Below are positions 26,792-34,319 of a stretch of DNA of 42,721 nucleotides, one piece after another (position 1 is the stretch's first letter; each line of letters begins with the position of its first letter). Source of the DNA: Hyphomicrobiales bacterium (GTDB lineage Bacteria; Pseudomonadota; Alphaproteobacteria; Rhizobiales; NORP267); NCBI GenBank assembly GCA_030688605.1, contig JAUYJB010000125.1, positions 1-42,721 on the forward strand, read 5' to 3'. Below the pieces are notes generated by a model, which saw only the letters and a list, made by a program, of their open reading frames with translations, ran no database searches and was not told where the DNA came from. A program made the position numbers and the translations under genes.

Positions 26792-28240
26792 GTGCGGATA
26801 TTTGCCCGCCTGATAGTGCTGATCGCGGCGGTCGCCTGTGCGGCCGCCGCGTTCACATTGTGGCTCACCGCACCGGGGGAGGGTGATCCCGTGGCGCTTC
26901 CCGCCTACACCGCCGACCCGGAAAACGGCAAGCGTCTTTTCATCGCCGGCGGCTGCCTCTCCTGTCACGCCCCGCCTGAATCAAGCGGCATCGACGCCAC
27001 GCTCCCGGCGGGCGGGGCGTCGCTCAAGAGCCCGGTCGGCACCTTCTATCCGCCCAACATCACGCCGGACAGGGAGACCGGCATCGGCGCCTGGAGCGAT
27101 GCGGAATTCATCCGCGCCATGCGCGAGGGGATTTCGCCCGGCCGGCGGCACTATTTCCCGGCTTTCCCCTACACCTCCTACCGGCACATGACGATTGCGG
27201 ACCTCCTCGATCTGAAGGCCTATTTGTTCAGCATTGAGCCGGCGCGCAATCCCGCCAAGCGGCAGGACATCCCGCTTGCACGCTTTGCCCGTGCATTCGT
27301 CGGTCCATGGAAATGGATCGCCATGAACACACGCGTCGTGGCCGACGATCCGGCCCGCTCCGAAGCCTGGAACCGCGGCGCCTATCTGGTGCAGGGGCCC
27401 GGCCATTGCGGCGAGTGCCATACGCCGCGCAACATTTTCATGGCATGGCGCGCGGACGCGTTTCTCGCCGGCGGACCGCATCCGGAAGGCAAGGGCAAGG
27501 TTCCGAGCCTGCGCGGTCTGATTGCGCGCAAGCGCTTCAAGGACGTTGACGATCTCGTCCTTGCCTTCCAGTTCGGCGAAGTCCTTGGCTATGAGGACAT
27601 GTCCAGCGGCGGCATGGGCAAGGTGCGGGGCAATATCGGGACGCTGCCTGAGGATGACGTGCGCGCGATCGCAACGTTTCTCTTGATCTCTCGAATAGCG
27701 GGTCGGCGATCGCCGCGCCCGACGGCCGCACTTGCCGGAAAATGGCCTCGCGGCTATAAGCCGGCGCGGGTTTTCGCTCTTCCATACACGCCGCCTTCAA
27801 CCGCACAGGACGGATCGATGGCCATCGAACGCACCCTTTCCATCATCAAGCCCGACGCTACCCGCCGCAACATCACGGGCAAGATCGTCGACCGGCTGGA
27901 ATGCGCCGGCCTGCGGGTGGTTGCGCAAAGGCGGGTGCGATGGACGAAAGCGCAGGCAGAGGCCTTTTACGCGGTGCACCGCGAGCGGCCCTTCTTCAAC
28001 GATCTCGTCGCCTTCATGACTTCCGGCCCGATCGTGCTGCAGGTGCTGGAGGGCGAGAATGCGGTAGCTCGCAACCGCGAGGTGATGGGCGCGACCGACC
28101 CCAAGAAGGCTGCTCCCGGCACCATCCGCGCCGATTTCGCCGAATCCATCGAGGCCAACTCGGTGCATGGCTCCGACACCGTCGAAAACGCCGTAACGGA
28201 GATCGCGATGTGCTTCAGCGAGAGCCAGATCGTCGGCTGA
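26792..28240 (+). CDS. Diheme cytochrome c, frame continuous with ndk
   Basis: Residues 1-300 of this 482-codon frame form a periplasmic cytochrome. It has an N-terminal membrane/signal segment ([19 protein letters not shown]), heme motif CLSCH at 55-59, heme motif CGECH at 206-210, and the pattern [20 protein letters not shown] seen in alcohol-dehydrogenase-type and other small diheme cytochromes. The start is GTG. No stop follows the cytochrome: after [14 protein letters not shown] the frame crosses about 40 low-complexity residues and enters ndk in frame at residue 343. Shifting frame near 27680 would give a stop at 27757-27759. So this is either a lost stop or frameshift in the cytochrome 3' end, or a real but odd fusion. 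A signal-bearing N-terminus would export the kinase, which argues against a working fusion. Confidence 0.7.
   Translation: MRIFARLIVLIAAVACAAAAFTLWLTAPGEGDPVALPAYTADPENGKRLFIAGGCLSCHAPPESSGIDATLPAGGASLKSPVGTFYPPNITPDRETGIGAWSDAEFIRAMREGISPGRRHYFPAFPYTSYRHMTIADLLDLKAYLFSIEPARNPAKRQDIPLARFARAFVGPWKWIAMNTRVVADDPARSEAWNRGAYLVQGPGHCGECHTPRNIFMAWRADAFLAGGPHPEGKGKVPSLRGLIARKRFKDVDDLVLAFQFGEVLGYEDMSSGGMGKVRGNIGTLPEDDVRAIATFLLISRIAGRRSPRPTAALAGKWPRGYKPARVFALPYTPPSTAQDGSMAIERTLSIIKPDATRRNITGKIVDRLECAGLRVVAQRRVRWTKAQAEAFYAVHRERPFFNDLVAFMTSGPIVLQVLEGENAVARNREVMGATDPKKAAPGTIRADFAESIEANSVHGSDTVENAVTEIAMCFSESQIVG
27732..27760 (+). promoter_or_regulatory. Sigma-70-type promoter for ndk
   Basis: TTGCCG (27732-27737) and TATAAG (27755-27760) are separated by 17 nt, about 58 nt before the ndk ATG. 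It lies in the low-complexity link of the cytochrome frame. This supports ndk being expressed on its own. Confidence 0.55.
27818..28240 (+). CDS. ndk: Nucleoside diphosphate kinase
   Basis: Ndk transfers the terminal phosphate of ATP to other NDPs through a phosphohistidine. From the ATG at 27818 the product is 140 residues, exactly the usual length. It begins [18 protein letters not shown] and has [25 protein letters not shown], the G-A-T-D-P-K-K-A segment, and the active-site histidine in NSVHGSD (H117). An AGGA lies 7 nt upstream and a sigma-70-type promoter about 58 nt upstream. The same frame is open back into the preceding cytochrome, but the normal start and length favour an independent protein. 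Confidence 0.95.
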   Translation: MAIERTLSIIKPDATRRNITGKIVDRLECAGLRVVAQRRVRWTKAQAEAFYAVHRERPFFNDLVAFMTSGPIVLQVLEGENAVARNREVMGATDPKKAAPGTIRADFAESIEANSVHGSDTVENAVTEIAMCFSESQIVG

Positions 28241-28314
28241 GGCGCGCATAGACTGGCCGGTGCGGCGAATGATAGTTTGCGAAAAGCAAATGGTCGCAAC
28301 GCCGGGAGGCACGC

Positions 28315-30402
28315 GTGAACAAGCCGATGGCCGCGGAAATCCTCACCTCCGTGTGTCCGCACGACTGCCCGTCGGCCTGTTCGCTGGAGGTCGAGCGGCT
28401 CGATGCGCACACCATCGGGAGGGTGCGCGGCGCCAAGGACCAGAGCTACACGGCGGGCGTCATCTGCGCCAAGGTCGCCCGCTATGCCGAGCGCATCCAC
28501 CATCCGGACCGGCTGACGCGGCCTCTGCGCCGCACGGGACCCAAGGGCTCGGGCCGATTCGAGCCGATTTCCTGGGACGAGGCCCTCGACCGGGTGGCGG
28601 AGCGCTTCGCAGAGGCGGAAAGTCGCCATGGGCCGGAGGCGGTCTGGCCGTTCTACTATGCCGGCACCATGGGCCTTGTGCAGCGCGACGGCATCAACCG
28701 GCTGCGCCACGTCAAGAAATATTCCGGCATGTATTCGAGCTACTGCACCAACATGGCCTGGCCCGGATTCATCGCCGGCACCGGCAGGCTCGCCGGACCC
28801 GACCCGCGCGAAATGGCGCGCTCCGACCTCATCGTCATCTGGGGCACCAACCCGGTCAGCACCCAGGTCAATGTGATGACCCATGCGGTGCGCGCCAAGA
28901 AGGAGCGCGGCGCCAAGATCGCCGCCGTCGACGTCTACCGAAACGCCACCATGGAGCAGGCCGATGTCGCCCTTTGCCTGCGGCCGGGAACCGACGCGGC
29001 TCTCGCCTGCGCTATCATGCACGTGCTCTTTAGAGACGGTCTCGCCAATTGGGAGTACCTCGAAAAATACACCGATTGCCCGAAAGAGATCGAAGCGCAT
29101 CTGAAGAGTAGGTCGCCGGAATGGGCCGCCGCGATCACCGGCCTTGAGGCAGCGGAAATCGAGGCGTTTGCGCGCATGGTCGGGACGACGTCGAGAACCT
29201 ATTTCCGCCTCGGTTACGGCTTCACCCGCTCGCGCAACGGCACCGTCAACATGCACGCGGCAAGTTGCATTGCGGCCGTGACCGGCGCTTGGCTCAACGA
29301 AGGCGGCGGCGCCTTCCACAATAACGGCGCCATCTATCATTGGAACAAGAGCATGATCCAGGGTCTCGACGCCTGCGATCCCTCGGTGCGCATGCTCGAC
29401 CAGTCGCGCATCGGCTGCGTGCTCGGCGGCGACCGCTTCGATCTCGGCGATGGCCCGCCGGTGACCGCGATGCTGGTCCAGAACACCAACCCCGCCGTGG
29501 TCGCGCCGGACCAGAACAAGGTCAGCGCAGGGCTTGAGCGCGAGGACCTGTTCCTGTGCGTCCACGAGCAGTTCATGACCGAGACCGCGCGCATGGCCGA
29601 TATCGTGCTGCCGGCGACCATGTTCCTGGAGCATGACGATATCTATCAGGGCGGCGGCCACCAGCACATCATGCTGGGCCCGAAGATCGTCGAGCCGGCG
29701 AGGGAATGCCGCTCCAACCACGAGGTCATCTGCGCTCTGGCGCGCCGCCTCGGCGCGCGCCATGAAGGGTTTTCTATGAGCGCCCGCGAGCTCATCGACT
29801 GGACCCTGCGCCATTCCGGCTGGGGGACGCTGTCCGAGCTCGAGGAGAAGCGCTGGATCGACTGCCAGCCGCCCTTCGAGGAAGCGCATTACCTCAATGG
29901 ATTCGGCTATCCGGACGGAAAGTTCCGCTTCAAGCCGGACTGGCTCAATGTGCCGACGGCCAATGCCGGCCCCATGGGCCGGTGGGCCGAGATGCCGAAG
30001 CTGCCCGACCATTGGGCGGTGATCGAGGAAGCCGACGCGCCGCATCCGTTCCGGCTAGCCACCTCGCCGTCGCGCTCGTTCCTCAATTCCTCCTTCACCG
30101 AAACGCCGAGTTCGCGCGCCCGCGAAGGCCGCCCCGAGGTGAAGATCCATCCCGACGATGCCGCCGCCAACGCCATCGCCGATGGCCAGAAGGTGCGGCT
30201 CGGCAATAGCCGCGGCGTGGTGGTGCTGCACGCGCGCCTGTTCAATGGGGTCTGCCGCGGCGTGCTCATCGCCGAGAGCGTCTGGCCGAATTCGGCCCAC
30301 GACGGAGGGGTGGGCATCAACGCGCTGACCGGCGCCGACCAGACGGCGCCGTTCGGCGGCGCCGCGTTTCACGACAACAAGGTGTGGATCAGGGCGGTCT
30401 AG
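28315..30402 (+). CDS. Molybdopterin-dependent oxidoreductase (DMSO reductase superfamily)
   Basis: This 695-residue catalytic subunit has an N-terminal Fe4S4 site (C14, C18, C22, C51 in CPHDCPSAC and GVICAKV). The bis-molybdopterin core follows, with PISWDEAL and a probable Mo-ligand cysteine C144 in YSSYCTNMAW. A C-terminal dinucleotide-binding domain covers about residues 580-690. No twin-arginine signal is present, so the enzyme is probably cytoplasmic. The GTG at 28315 has GGGAGG upstream. Homologues of this size are widespread in Hyphomicrobiales without an assigned substrate, and no electron-transfer subunit lies next to it. Its stop shares the tetranucleotide CTAG with the stop of the convergent gene. 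Confidence 0.88.
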   Translation: MNKPMAAEILTSVCPHDCPSACSLEVERLDAHTIGRVRGAKDQSYTAGVICAKVARYAERIHHPDRLTRPLRRTGPKGSGRFEPISWDEALDRVAERFAEAESRHGPEAVWPFYYAGTMGLVQRDGINRLRHVKKYSGMYSSYCTNMAWPGFIAGTGRLAGPDPREMARSDLIVIWGTNPVSTQVNVMTHAVRAKKERGAKIAAVDVYRNATMEQADVALCLRPGTDAALACAIMHVLFRDGLANWEYLEKYTDCPKEIEAHLKSRSPEWAAAITGLEAAEIEAFARMVGTTSRTYFRLGYGFTRSRNGTVNMHAASCIAAVTGAWLNEGGGAFHNNGAIYHWNKSMIQGLDACDPSVRMLDQSRIGCVLGGDRFDLGDGPPVTAMLVQNTNPAVVAPDQNKVSAGLEREDLFLCVHEQFMTETARMADIVLPATMFLEHDDIYQGGGHQHIMLGPKIVEPARECRSNHEVICALARRLGARHEGFSMSARELIDWTLRHSGWGTLSELEEKRWIDCQPPFEEAHYLNGFGYPDGKFRFKPDWLNVPTANAGPMGRWAEMPKLPDHWAVIEEADAPHPFRLATSPSRSFLNSSFTETPSSRAREGRPEVKIHPDDAAANAIADGQKVRLGNSRGVVVLHARLFNGVCRGVLIAESVWPNSAHDGGVGINALTGADQTAPFGGAAFHDNKVWIRAV

Positions 30403-31367
30403 CGGAGCTTCACGCTCACCTGGACGAAGCCGCCATAGCGCTCCGACTGGAACTTCACCACCTGGGCGACGCCGCCGCCCGGCGTCTGCTCGAAATGGGC
30501 ATGGCCGTCGGTGCGCCCGAGCCGCCAATAGCGCGCGCCGGCGCCGATGCTGACATCCTCGTTGATGTCATAACTCAGCACCGCCTCCAATTGCAGCCCG
30601 TTGCCGTCGCCGTCGCTCGGCAGCGGGTTGATGAGCGGGCGCAAATGGTGATTGTCGGTATTGTCGAGCTGGGTATAGGGCACCCAGGCCGCCTCGCCGG
30701 TGAATTTCAAGCCGTTGCCGGCCTCCACGGTCGCCAAGATACCGACGCGCCAGGAATGCCACTGCACCTCGTTGGAAATCACCTTGGTCGACTGCGCGAT
30801 GGTCGGAACGCAGATCGCCGGGTTGGTCGCGATCTGGGTGCAGCCGAAGGCGCGGACCGACTCGTTCCAATAGTGATAGCCGGTGAATCCGGCGAGCTCA
30901 AAACGCGCGGTCTCGGTATTGGTGGCGACAAACGCATAGCCGATATCGGTGTTGAAATATCTTATGTCGCCGTCGTCCTGTGTGCTCAGGGTGCTCGAAT
31001 AAGGGGCGATAACCGGCGGAAAATCTTCATCATTCAGGCCGCCTCCCGGAATGATCCCGAGGCCGCCATAGCCTTTGACGAAGACGCCGGATGCGTGCTG
31101 GGCGTGGAAGAAGATCTCACCCGAATGGGCGTCGAGGCCATCGTAGGTGAGCCGCGAGATGAGAATGGCGCCGGTGCTGTCGTAAAGGTCGAAATCGGTC
31201 TGGCCGGTCGAGTACCAGTAGCGCGCGCCGATGTCGAAATAGCTGCCGTTGAGCCACGGCGGCTCGGGACCATTGCCGCCGGACATCGCGGAATCGGCTG
31301 CGACGGCGGGTGAAATTAAAAGGATAAATGCAAATAATGAGTGAGTAATTTTGAACTTGAGCCGCAT
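30399..31367 (-). CDS. Outer-membrane beta-barrel protein
   Basis: This 322-residue exported protein has a signal peptide (KITHSLFAFILLISPAVA, cleavage before ADSAM) and then alternating aromatic beta strands: GSYFDIGARYWYSTG, SRLTYDGLDAHSGEIFF, GFTGYHYWNE, HSWRVGILATVEAG. It ends in a strand (YGGFVQVSVKLR) like a barrel's final strand. The layout recalls omptin-like barrels of alphaproteobacteria, but I cannot place catalytic residues, so no protease activity is claimed. The ATG at 31367 has GGAG 7 nt upstream; a start ten codons earlier lacks this. The 5' part is unusually AT-rich. It lies last in the leftward run from the sigma factor. Confidence 0.78.
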   Translation of the reverse strand: MRLKFKITHSLFAFILLISPAVAADSAMSGGNGPEPPWLNGSYFDIGARYWYSTGQTDFDLYDSTGAILISRLTYDGLDAHSGEIFFHAQHASGVFVKGYGGLGIIPGGGLNDEDFPPVIAPYSSTLSTQDDGDIRYFNTDIGYAFVATNTETARFELAGFTGYHYWNESVRAFGCTQIATNPAICVPTIAQSTKVISNEVQWHSWRVGILATVEAGNGLKFTGEAAWVPYTQLDNTDNHHLRPLINPLPSDGDGNGLQLEAVLSYDINEDVSIGAGARYWRLGRTDGHAHFEQTPGGGVAQVVKFQSERYGGFVQVSVKLR

Positions 31368-31440
31368 CGTAATCTCCGAACCATTCTGGATCTTCATAGT
31401 CCATTAAGGTTAACGGAGTCTTAAGCTTTTTCAAGTGGCG

Positions 31441-31734
31441 TTAATTCTTGGCGGAAACGCTGACCCAAACGCCGTTCTTGCAGGAGAATATCACCGGCGT
31501 GACCGACAGCGACTGCACGCCCGTAAGCGTCTTGAGGTCGATTATGGCACCCTCCGGATACCAGGCGCCGCCGGCCCAGCAACCGTCAGGATGCTCGTTC
31601 TTGCCGGCAGCTTGCCGCTCTTCGCCGGCACTTGCCGGCACCGGGCGAAGCGGCAAGAGGAGGGCGGCGATGAGGGCGATGAGCGCGGTCGCCAGCAACG
31701 CCAGGGCGAATGTCCGGATGACTAAGCGGAGCAT
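31441..31734 (-). CDS. Small exported hypothetical protein
   Basis: I do not recognise this 97-residue protein. It has a long N-terminal hydrophobic segment (TFALALLATALIALIAALLL) that could be a signal or an anchor. A short exported domain follows, with two cysteines (GCWAGGAWYPEG and IFSCKNGVW) that could form a disulfide. I chose the ATG at 31734 because AGGAAGG lies 6 nt upstream; an ATG at 31755 would add seven residues. It lies between the DoxX gene and the outer-membrane protein on the same strand. Confidence 0.68.
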   Translation of the reverse strand: MLRLVIRTFALALLATALIALIAALLLPLRPVPASAGEERQAAGKNEHPDGCWAGGAWYPEGAIIDLKTLTGVQSLSVTPVIFSCKNGVWVSVSAKN

Positions 31735-31779
31735 GGCGGGCCTTCCTGACGGCATGAACGGAGGCTCACGGGCTCCCGC

Positions 31780-32196
31780 TCAGGCCCGGCGGGCGCGGCG
31801 CATTGCGTCGATGGAGAAGGCGCCCGGCCCGCCGGCCGCCAGGAACAGGAAGCCGCCGGCAATCGCGATGTCCTTGGCGAAATGAATGAGCTGATCGGTA
31901 TCGGCGGTGTCGGCATGGAAGATCAGAGCCGTCAGCAGGGCAAACCCGGCAAAGGCGAGGGCGACGATGCGCGTCTGCCAGCCGGCAAGGATAGAGAGGC
32001 CGCCGCCGAGTTGCAAAAGGATCACCGCGGGCAGAAGCAGGCCGGGAACCCCGTGGGCCGCCATATAGTCGGCGGCAGGCCCCGGCGCGCGCAGCAAGAT
32101 GACGCCGTCCCAGAGGAACAGACCGGAGATGAAAACCCTGCCAACGAGCAGCGTCACATCCCTGATTCGTTCCGAATGGTCAGTCAGGACTGTCAA
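31780..32196 (-). CDS. DoxX family membrane protein
   Basis: This 138-residue protein has four hydrophobic segments and the DoxX pattern: LLVGRVFISGLFLWDGV, the helix with GVPGLLLPAVILLQLGGG, LAFAGFALLTALIFH, and FAKDIAIAGGFLFLAAGGPG. DoxX-like proteins are linked to redox and envelope stress functions in several bacteria. The frame's first start is a TTG at 32196, 9 nt after the anti-sigma gene; there is no ATG before the first helix. A GTG 13 codons in is possible. Translation is likely coupled to the anti-sigma gene. Confidence 0.8.
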   Translation of the reverse strand: MTVLTDHSERIRDVTLLVGRVFISGLFLWDGVILLRAPGPAADYMAAHGVPGLLLPAVILLQLGGGLSILAGWQTRIVALAFAGFALLTALIFHADTADTDQLIHFAKDIAIAGGFLFLAAGGPGAFSIDAMRRARRA

Positions 32197-32205
32197 TATC
32201 GGCGC

Positions 32206-33039
32206 TCACGAGGAAAGCCGCGCCGCCAGGGAATCGGCAAGCGGCCGCAGCCGGTCGGCCGGCGCGCGGCCGATGACCATGAAGCCATAGCCCTGCTGCG
32301 CCCAGTAGACGATGTTCATGCCGAGCCGCTCTTCCGTCCGCGCGGGCTCGCTTTCGTCCCCATCGGCGATGATGCAAAAGGCGACCGGCCCGAAATCAGG
32401 ATCGAGATAAGCCAGTTGCACAAGAGACTTGCCCTCATAGTCGAACAATTGCGCCCGCTTGAACTCAACGTTCGCCAGATCGATCCGGTCGAGCGTCAGG
32501 CTGAGGCCAAGCTTGTCGGCGACCGCGGCAAGCTCCTGCTCCTTGACGGCCGCGTCGTCGGGGACGTTGGCCAGCGTCTCGGACGTGTATAGCGACAAAT
32601 AGCCCGCGACCGCCTGGCGCCAATCCTCCGAGCGGTCCGCCGGCTGCTCGGCGACCGGGACCGCCGGCGGCGGCTTGAGGGGCACGACGAGGCTGCCAAC
32701 GCCCATGCCGGCGAGGAACAGCGCCAGAGCAGCGGCAACCGAGGCCGCGCGCGACAGCGGCCAAGCCCGGCCGGCCGGCGCTTGACCGTCCCCCGCAGCA
32801 GCAGCGGTGTTTTCCAGGATGGCTTCGAGGCGGTCCGTCGGAGCGTCCTGCAACATGAGGTCGAAGACCTGGCGGAACGGACGGCCGCCGCGGATCATGA
32901 GTTCGAGCCGCCGGCGCAGCTCCGACTCGTCCGCCAGATGCTTTTCCACCGCGGCGCGGCGGTCCGGCGCAAGCTCGCCGTCGAAATAGGCGACGAGTTC
33001 TTCGTCCGTCGCTGATCTGATGCTGCCCTTACGCGCCAT
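32206..33039 (-). CDS. Membrane anti-sigma factor
   Basis: This 277-residue protein has a cytoplasmic N-terminal helical domain (TDEELVAYFDGELAPDRRAA, then the VEKHL helix) as found in anti-sigma factors. One membrane segment follows (ASVAAALALFLAGMGVGSLV at about 99-118), then a periplasmic domain of about 155 residues. The HxxxCxxC zinc motif of many anti-sigma factors is absent; the only cysteine is in VAFCIIADG, in the periplasmic part. The start overlaps the sigma gene by 11 nt, a coupling typical of sigma/anti-sigma pairs. I infer that it holds the sigma factor inactive at the membrane. Confidence 0.83.
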   Translation of the reverse strand: MARKGSIRSATDEELVAYFDGELAPDRRAAVEKHLADESELRRRLELMIRGGRPFRQVFDLMLQDAPTDRLEAILENTAAAAGDGQAPAGRAWPLSRAASVAAALALFLAGMGVGSLVVPLKPPPAVPVAEQPADRSEDWRQAVAGYLSLYTSETLANVPDDAAVKEQELAAVADKLGLSLTLDRIDLANVEFKRAQLFDYEGKSLVQLAYLDPDFGPVAFCIIADGDESEPARTEERLGMNIVYWAQQGYGFMVIGRAPADRLRPLADSLAARLSS

Positions 33040-33568
33040 CTTCTTGCTTCTTTGGCCGGTCCTTGCCGATCGAATCGGCGTTCAACGCGCCCAGTTTCAC
33101 CCGCGCCGCAGCCAGCCGGCTCATGACCGTGCCGATGGGCACGCCCAGCACCTCGGCCGCCTCCCGATAGGTCAGTCCCTCGACATAGACGAGCAGAATC
33201 GTCTCGCGCTGCGCTTCGGGAAGGGCGAGCACTTCCTTCAACACCTGGGCGGCCAGGATATTCGTCTCGACGTGTATGCCGCCGTCGAAATGCAGGGCTT
33301 CGGCGGCGTCGACAAACCCCTGGCCCTGGCGAATGCGCCGGGCGCGCAGCTCGTTGAGCCAGATCGAGCGCAGGATGGTGAACAGCCAGCGATCGAGCCG
33401 AGTTCCGACGCGGAATTGGTGGGCGCGCTCAAGCGCCCTCACGCAGGTCGCCTGCACCAGGTCCTCGGCCACGTCGGCGCTGCCGGACAGCACCAGACCG
33501 TAGCGCCAAAGCCGGGCAAGGTGCGCCGCCAGGCCCGTCCTCACAACTTGTTGAGAATCATCAGCCAT
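33029..33568 (-). CDS. ECF-type RNA polymerase sigma factor
   Basis: This 179-residue sigma factor has region 2 (SADVAEDLVQATCVRALERAH, then RLDRWLFTILRSIWLNELR) and region 4 (LPEAQRETILLVYVEGLTYREAAEVLGVPIG, with GTVMSRLAAAR as the recognition helix). Regions 1.1 and 3 are lacking, as expected for group 4. It overlaps its anti-sigma partner downstream and is divergent from a TPR gene. A palindrome in the shared 127-nt promoter region may matter for its expression. I see no typical GGAAC/CGTT pair at the correct spacing facing the gene. Confidence 0.9.
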   Translation of the reverse strand: MADDSQQVVRTGLAAHLARLWRYGLVLSGSADVAEDLVQATCVRALERAHQFRVGTRLDRWLFTILRSIWLNELRARRIRQGQGFVDAAEALHFDGGIHVETNILAAQVLKEVLALPEAQRETILLVYVEGLTYREAAEVLGVPIGTVMSRLAAARVKLGALNADSIGKDRPKKQEDGA

Positions 33569-33619
33569 GCCGGAGACGAATAGGCGCGCGAGCGCCGGTG
33601 TTTACGGGGCGTGTGACTT

Positions 33620-33652
33620 TAGAGCGGTTCCTGCTCATAGGGAACCGCACTG
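33620..33652 (+). repeat. Dispersed intergenic palindrome, family 1 copy B
   Basis: The perfect 8-bp inverted repeat gcggttcc/ggaaccgc (33624-33631 and 33641-33648) lies in the promoter region shared by the sigma factor and the TPR gene. TAGAGCGGTTC and ATAGGGAACC are identical to the element beside radA. It could serve as an operator, but its homology to the other copies makes a dispersed repeat more likely. Confidence 0.6.
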
Positions 33653-33695
33653 TTTGAAGAGCGCTTTGCCCGCCACCAGCCATCAGGAGCCTCAG

Positions 33696-34256
33696 ATGAC
33701 CCAACGCCCCGGACTTTTCCCGTTCATTGCATCGCCCTTGGCCGCATTGTTTGTCGGCCTTGCCGTCTCGGCGGCGCCCAGCTCTTCGCTGCTGGCGATG
33801 GACAGCGGCGGGACCAGCACGACCTCGACGCCCAACTGCCCGAGAGGGTCGGTCTGGGACAAGAAGACGAAGAAATGCGTCGTTGCGAATTCAGGCGCGG
33901 TTACCGACGATGTGCTGGTGGAGGAGGGGCGCCGGCTGGCCAAGGCCGGCCAGTATGAGAACGCCATCGCGGCGTTGCAGGCCGTGAGCCGCGAAGACCC
34001 CGTGGGGCTCACCTATCTCGGCTACAGCCACCGCAAGTTGGGCGAGATCGATCGCGGCATCGCCTATTACAAGCAGGCGCTGGCGATCGATCCGAAGAAC
34101 GCCGATACGCGCGAGTATCTGGGCGAGGGCTATGTTGCGTCGGGCCGCACCGATCTGGCGCGCCTCGAGCTCGCCGAAGTCGAAAAGCTCTGCGGCACGA
34201 GCTGCGAGCAATATGGGGAGCTCGCCGCGGCGATTGCCGGCAAGACATCCGAGTAG
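33696..34256 (+). CDS. Exported TPR protein
   Basis: This 186-residue protein has a signal peptide (FPFIASPLAALFVGLAVSAA), a two-cysteine motif (NCPRGSVWDKKTKKCVV) just after it, and a TPR region. The repeats are ENAIAALQAVSREDP, LTYLGYSHRKLGEIDRGIAYYKQALAIDPKNADTRE (split over two helices) and LGEGYVASGRTDLARLELAE. It is likely a periplasmic scaffold; its partner is unknown. The ATG at 33696 has AGGAGC upstream. It is divergent from the ECF sigma gene, so it may be a target of that sigma factor. Its TAG stop is the edge of a palindrome. Confidence 0.8.
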   Translation: MTQRPGLFPFIASPLAALFVGLAVSAAPSSSLLAMDSGGTSTTSTPNCPRGSVWDKKTKKCVVANSGAVTDDVLVEEGRRLAKAGQYENAIAALQAVSREDPVGLTYLGYSHRKLGEIDRGIAYYKQALAIDPKNADTREYLGEGYVASGRTDLARLELAEVEKLCGTSCEQYGELAAAIAGKTSE

Positions 34257-34305
34257 AGCGGGATGAGGAATAGCGGGAACCGGTTTTCCGCCCGCATCCC
34301 GCTCT
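34254..34305. repeat. Hyphomicrobiales-type intergenic palindrome, family 2 copy H
   Basis: An 11-bp perfect stem agagcgggatg/catcccgctct (34255-34265 and 34295-34305) encloses gcggg/cccgc and GGGAACCGGTTTTCC. The outermost TAG is the stop of the TPR gene. It can also serve as a transcript end. Confidence 0.75.
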
Positions 34306-34319
34306 ATCTTATTAGAATC

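Noticed and set aside
27967-30045. 692-codon open frame on the minus strand over ndk and the molybdopterin enzyme
   Set aside because: Composition is typical of an antisense frame and both opposite-strand genes have full motif sets.
30384-31313. Plus-strand open frame across the outer-membrane protein gene
   Set aside because: The minus-strand frame has a signal peptide, ribosome site and barrel strands; the plus frame has none.
33641-33670. EcfG-type promoter (GGAAC, 16 nt, CGCT) before the TPR gene
   Set aside because: The -10 element does not match CGTT, and GGAAC is explained by the dispersed palindrome.
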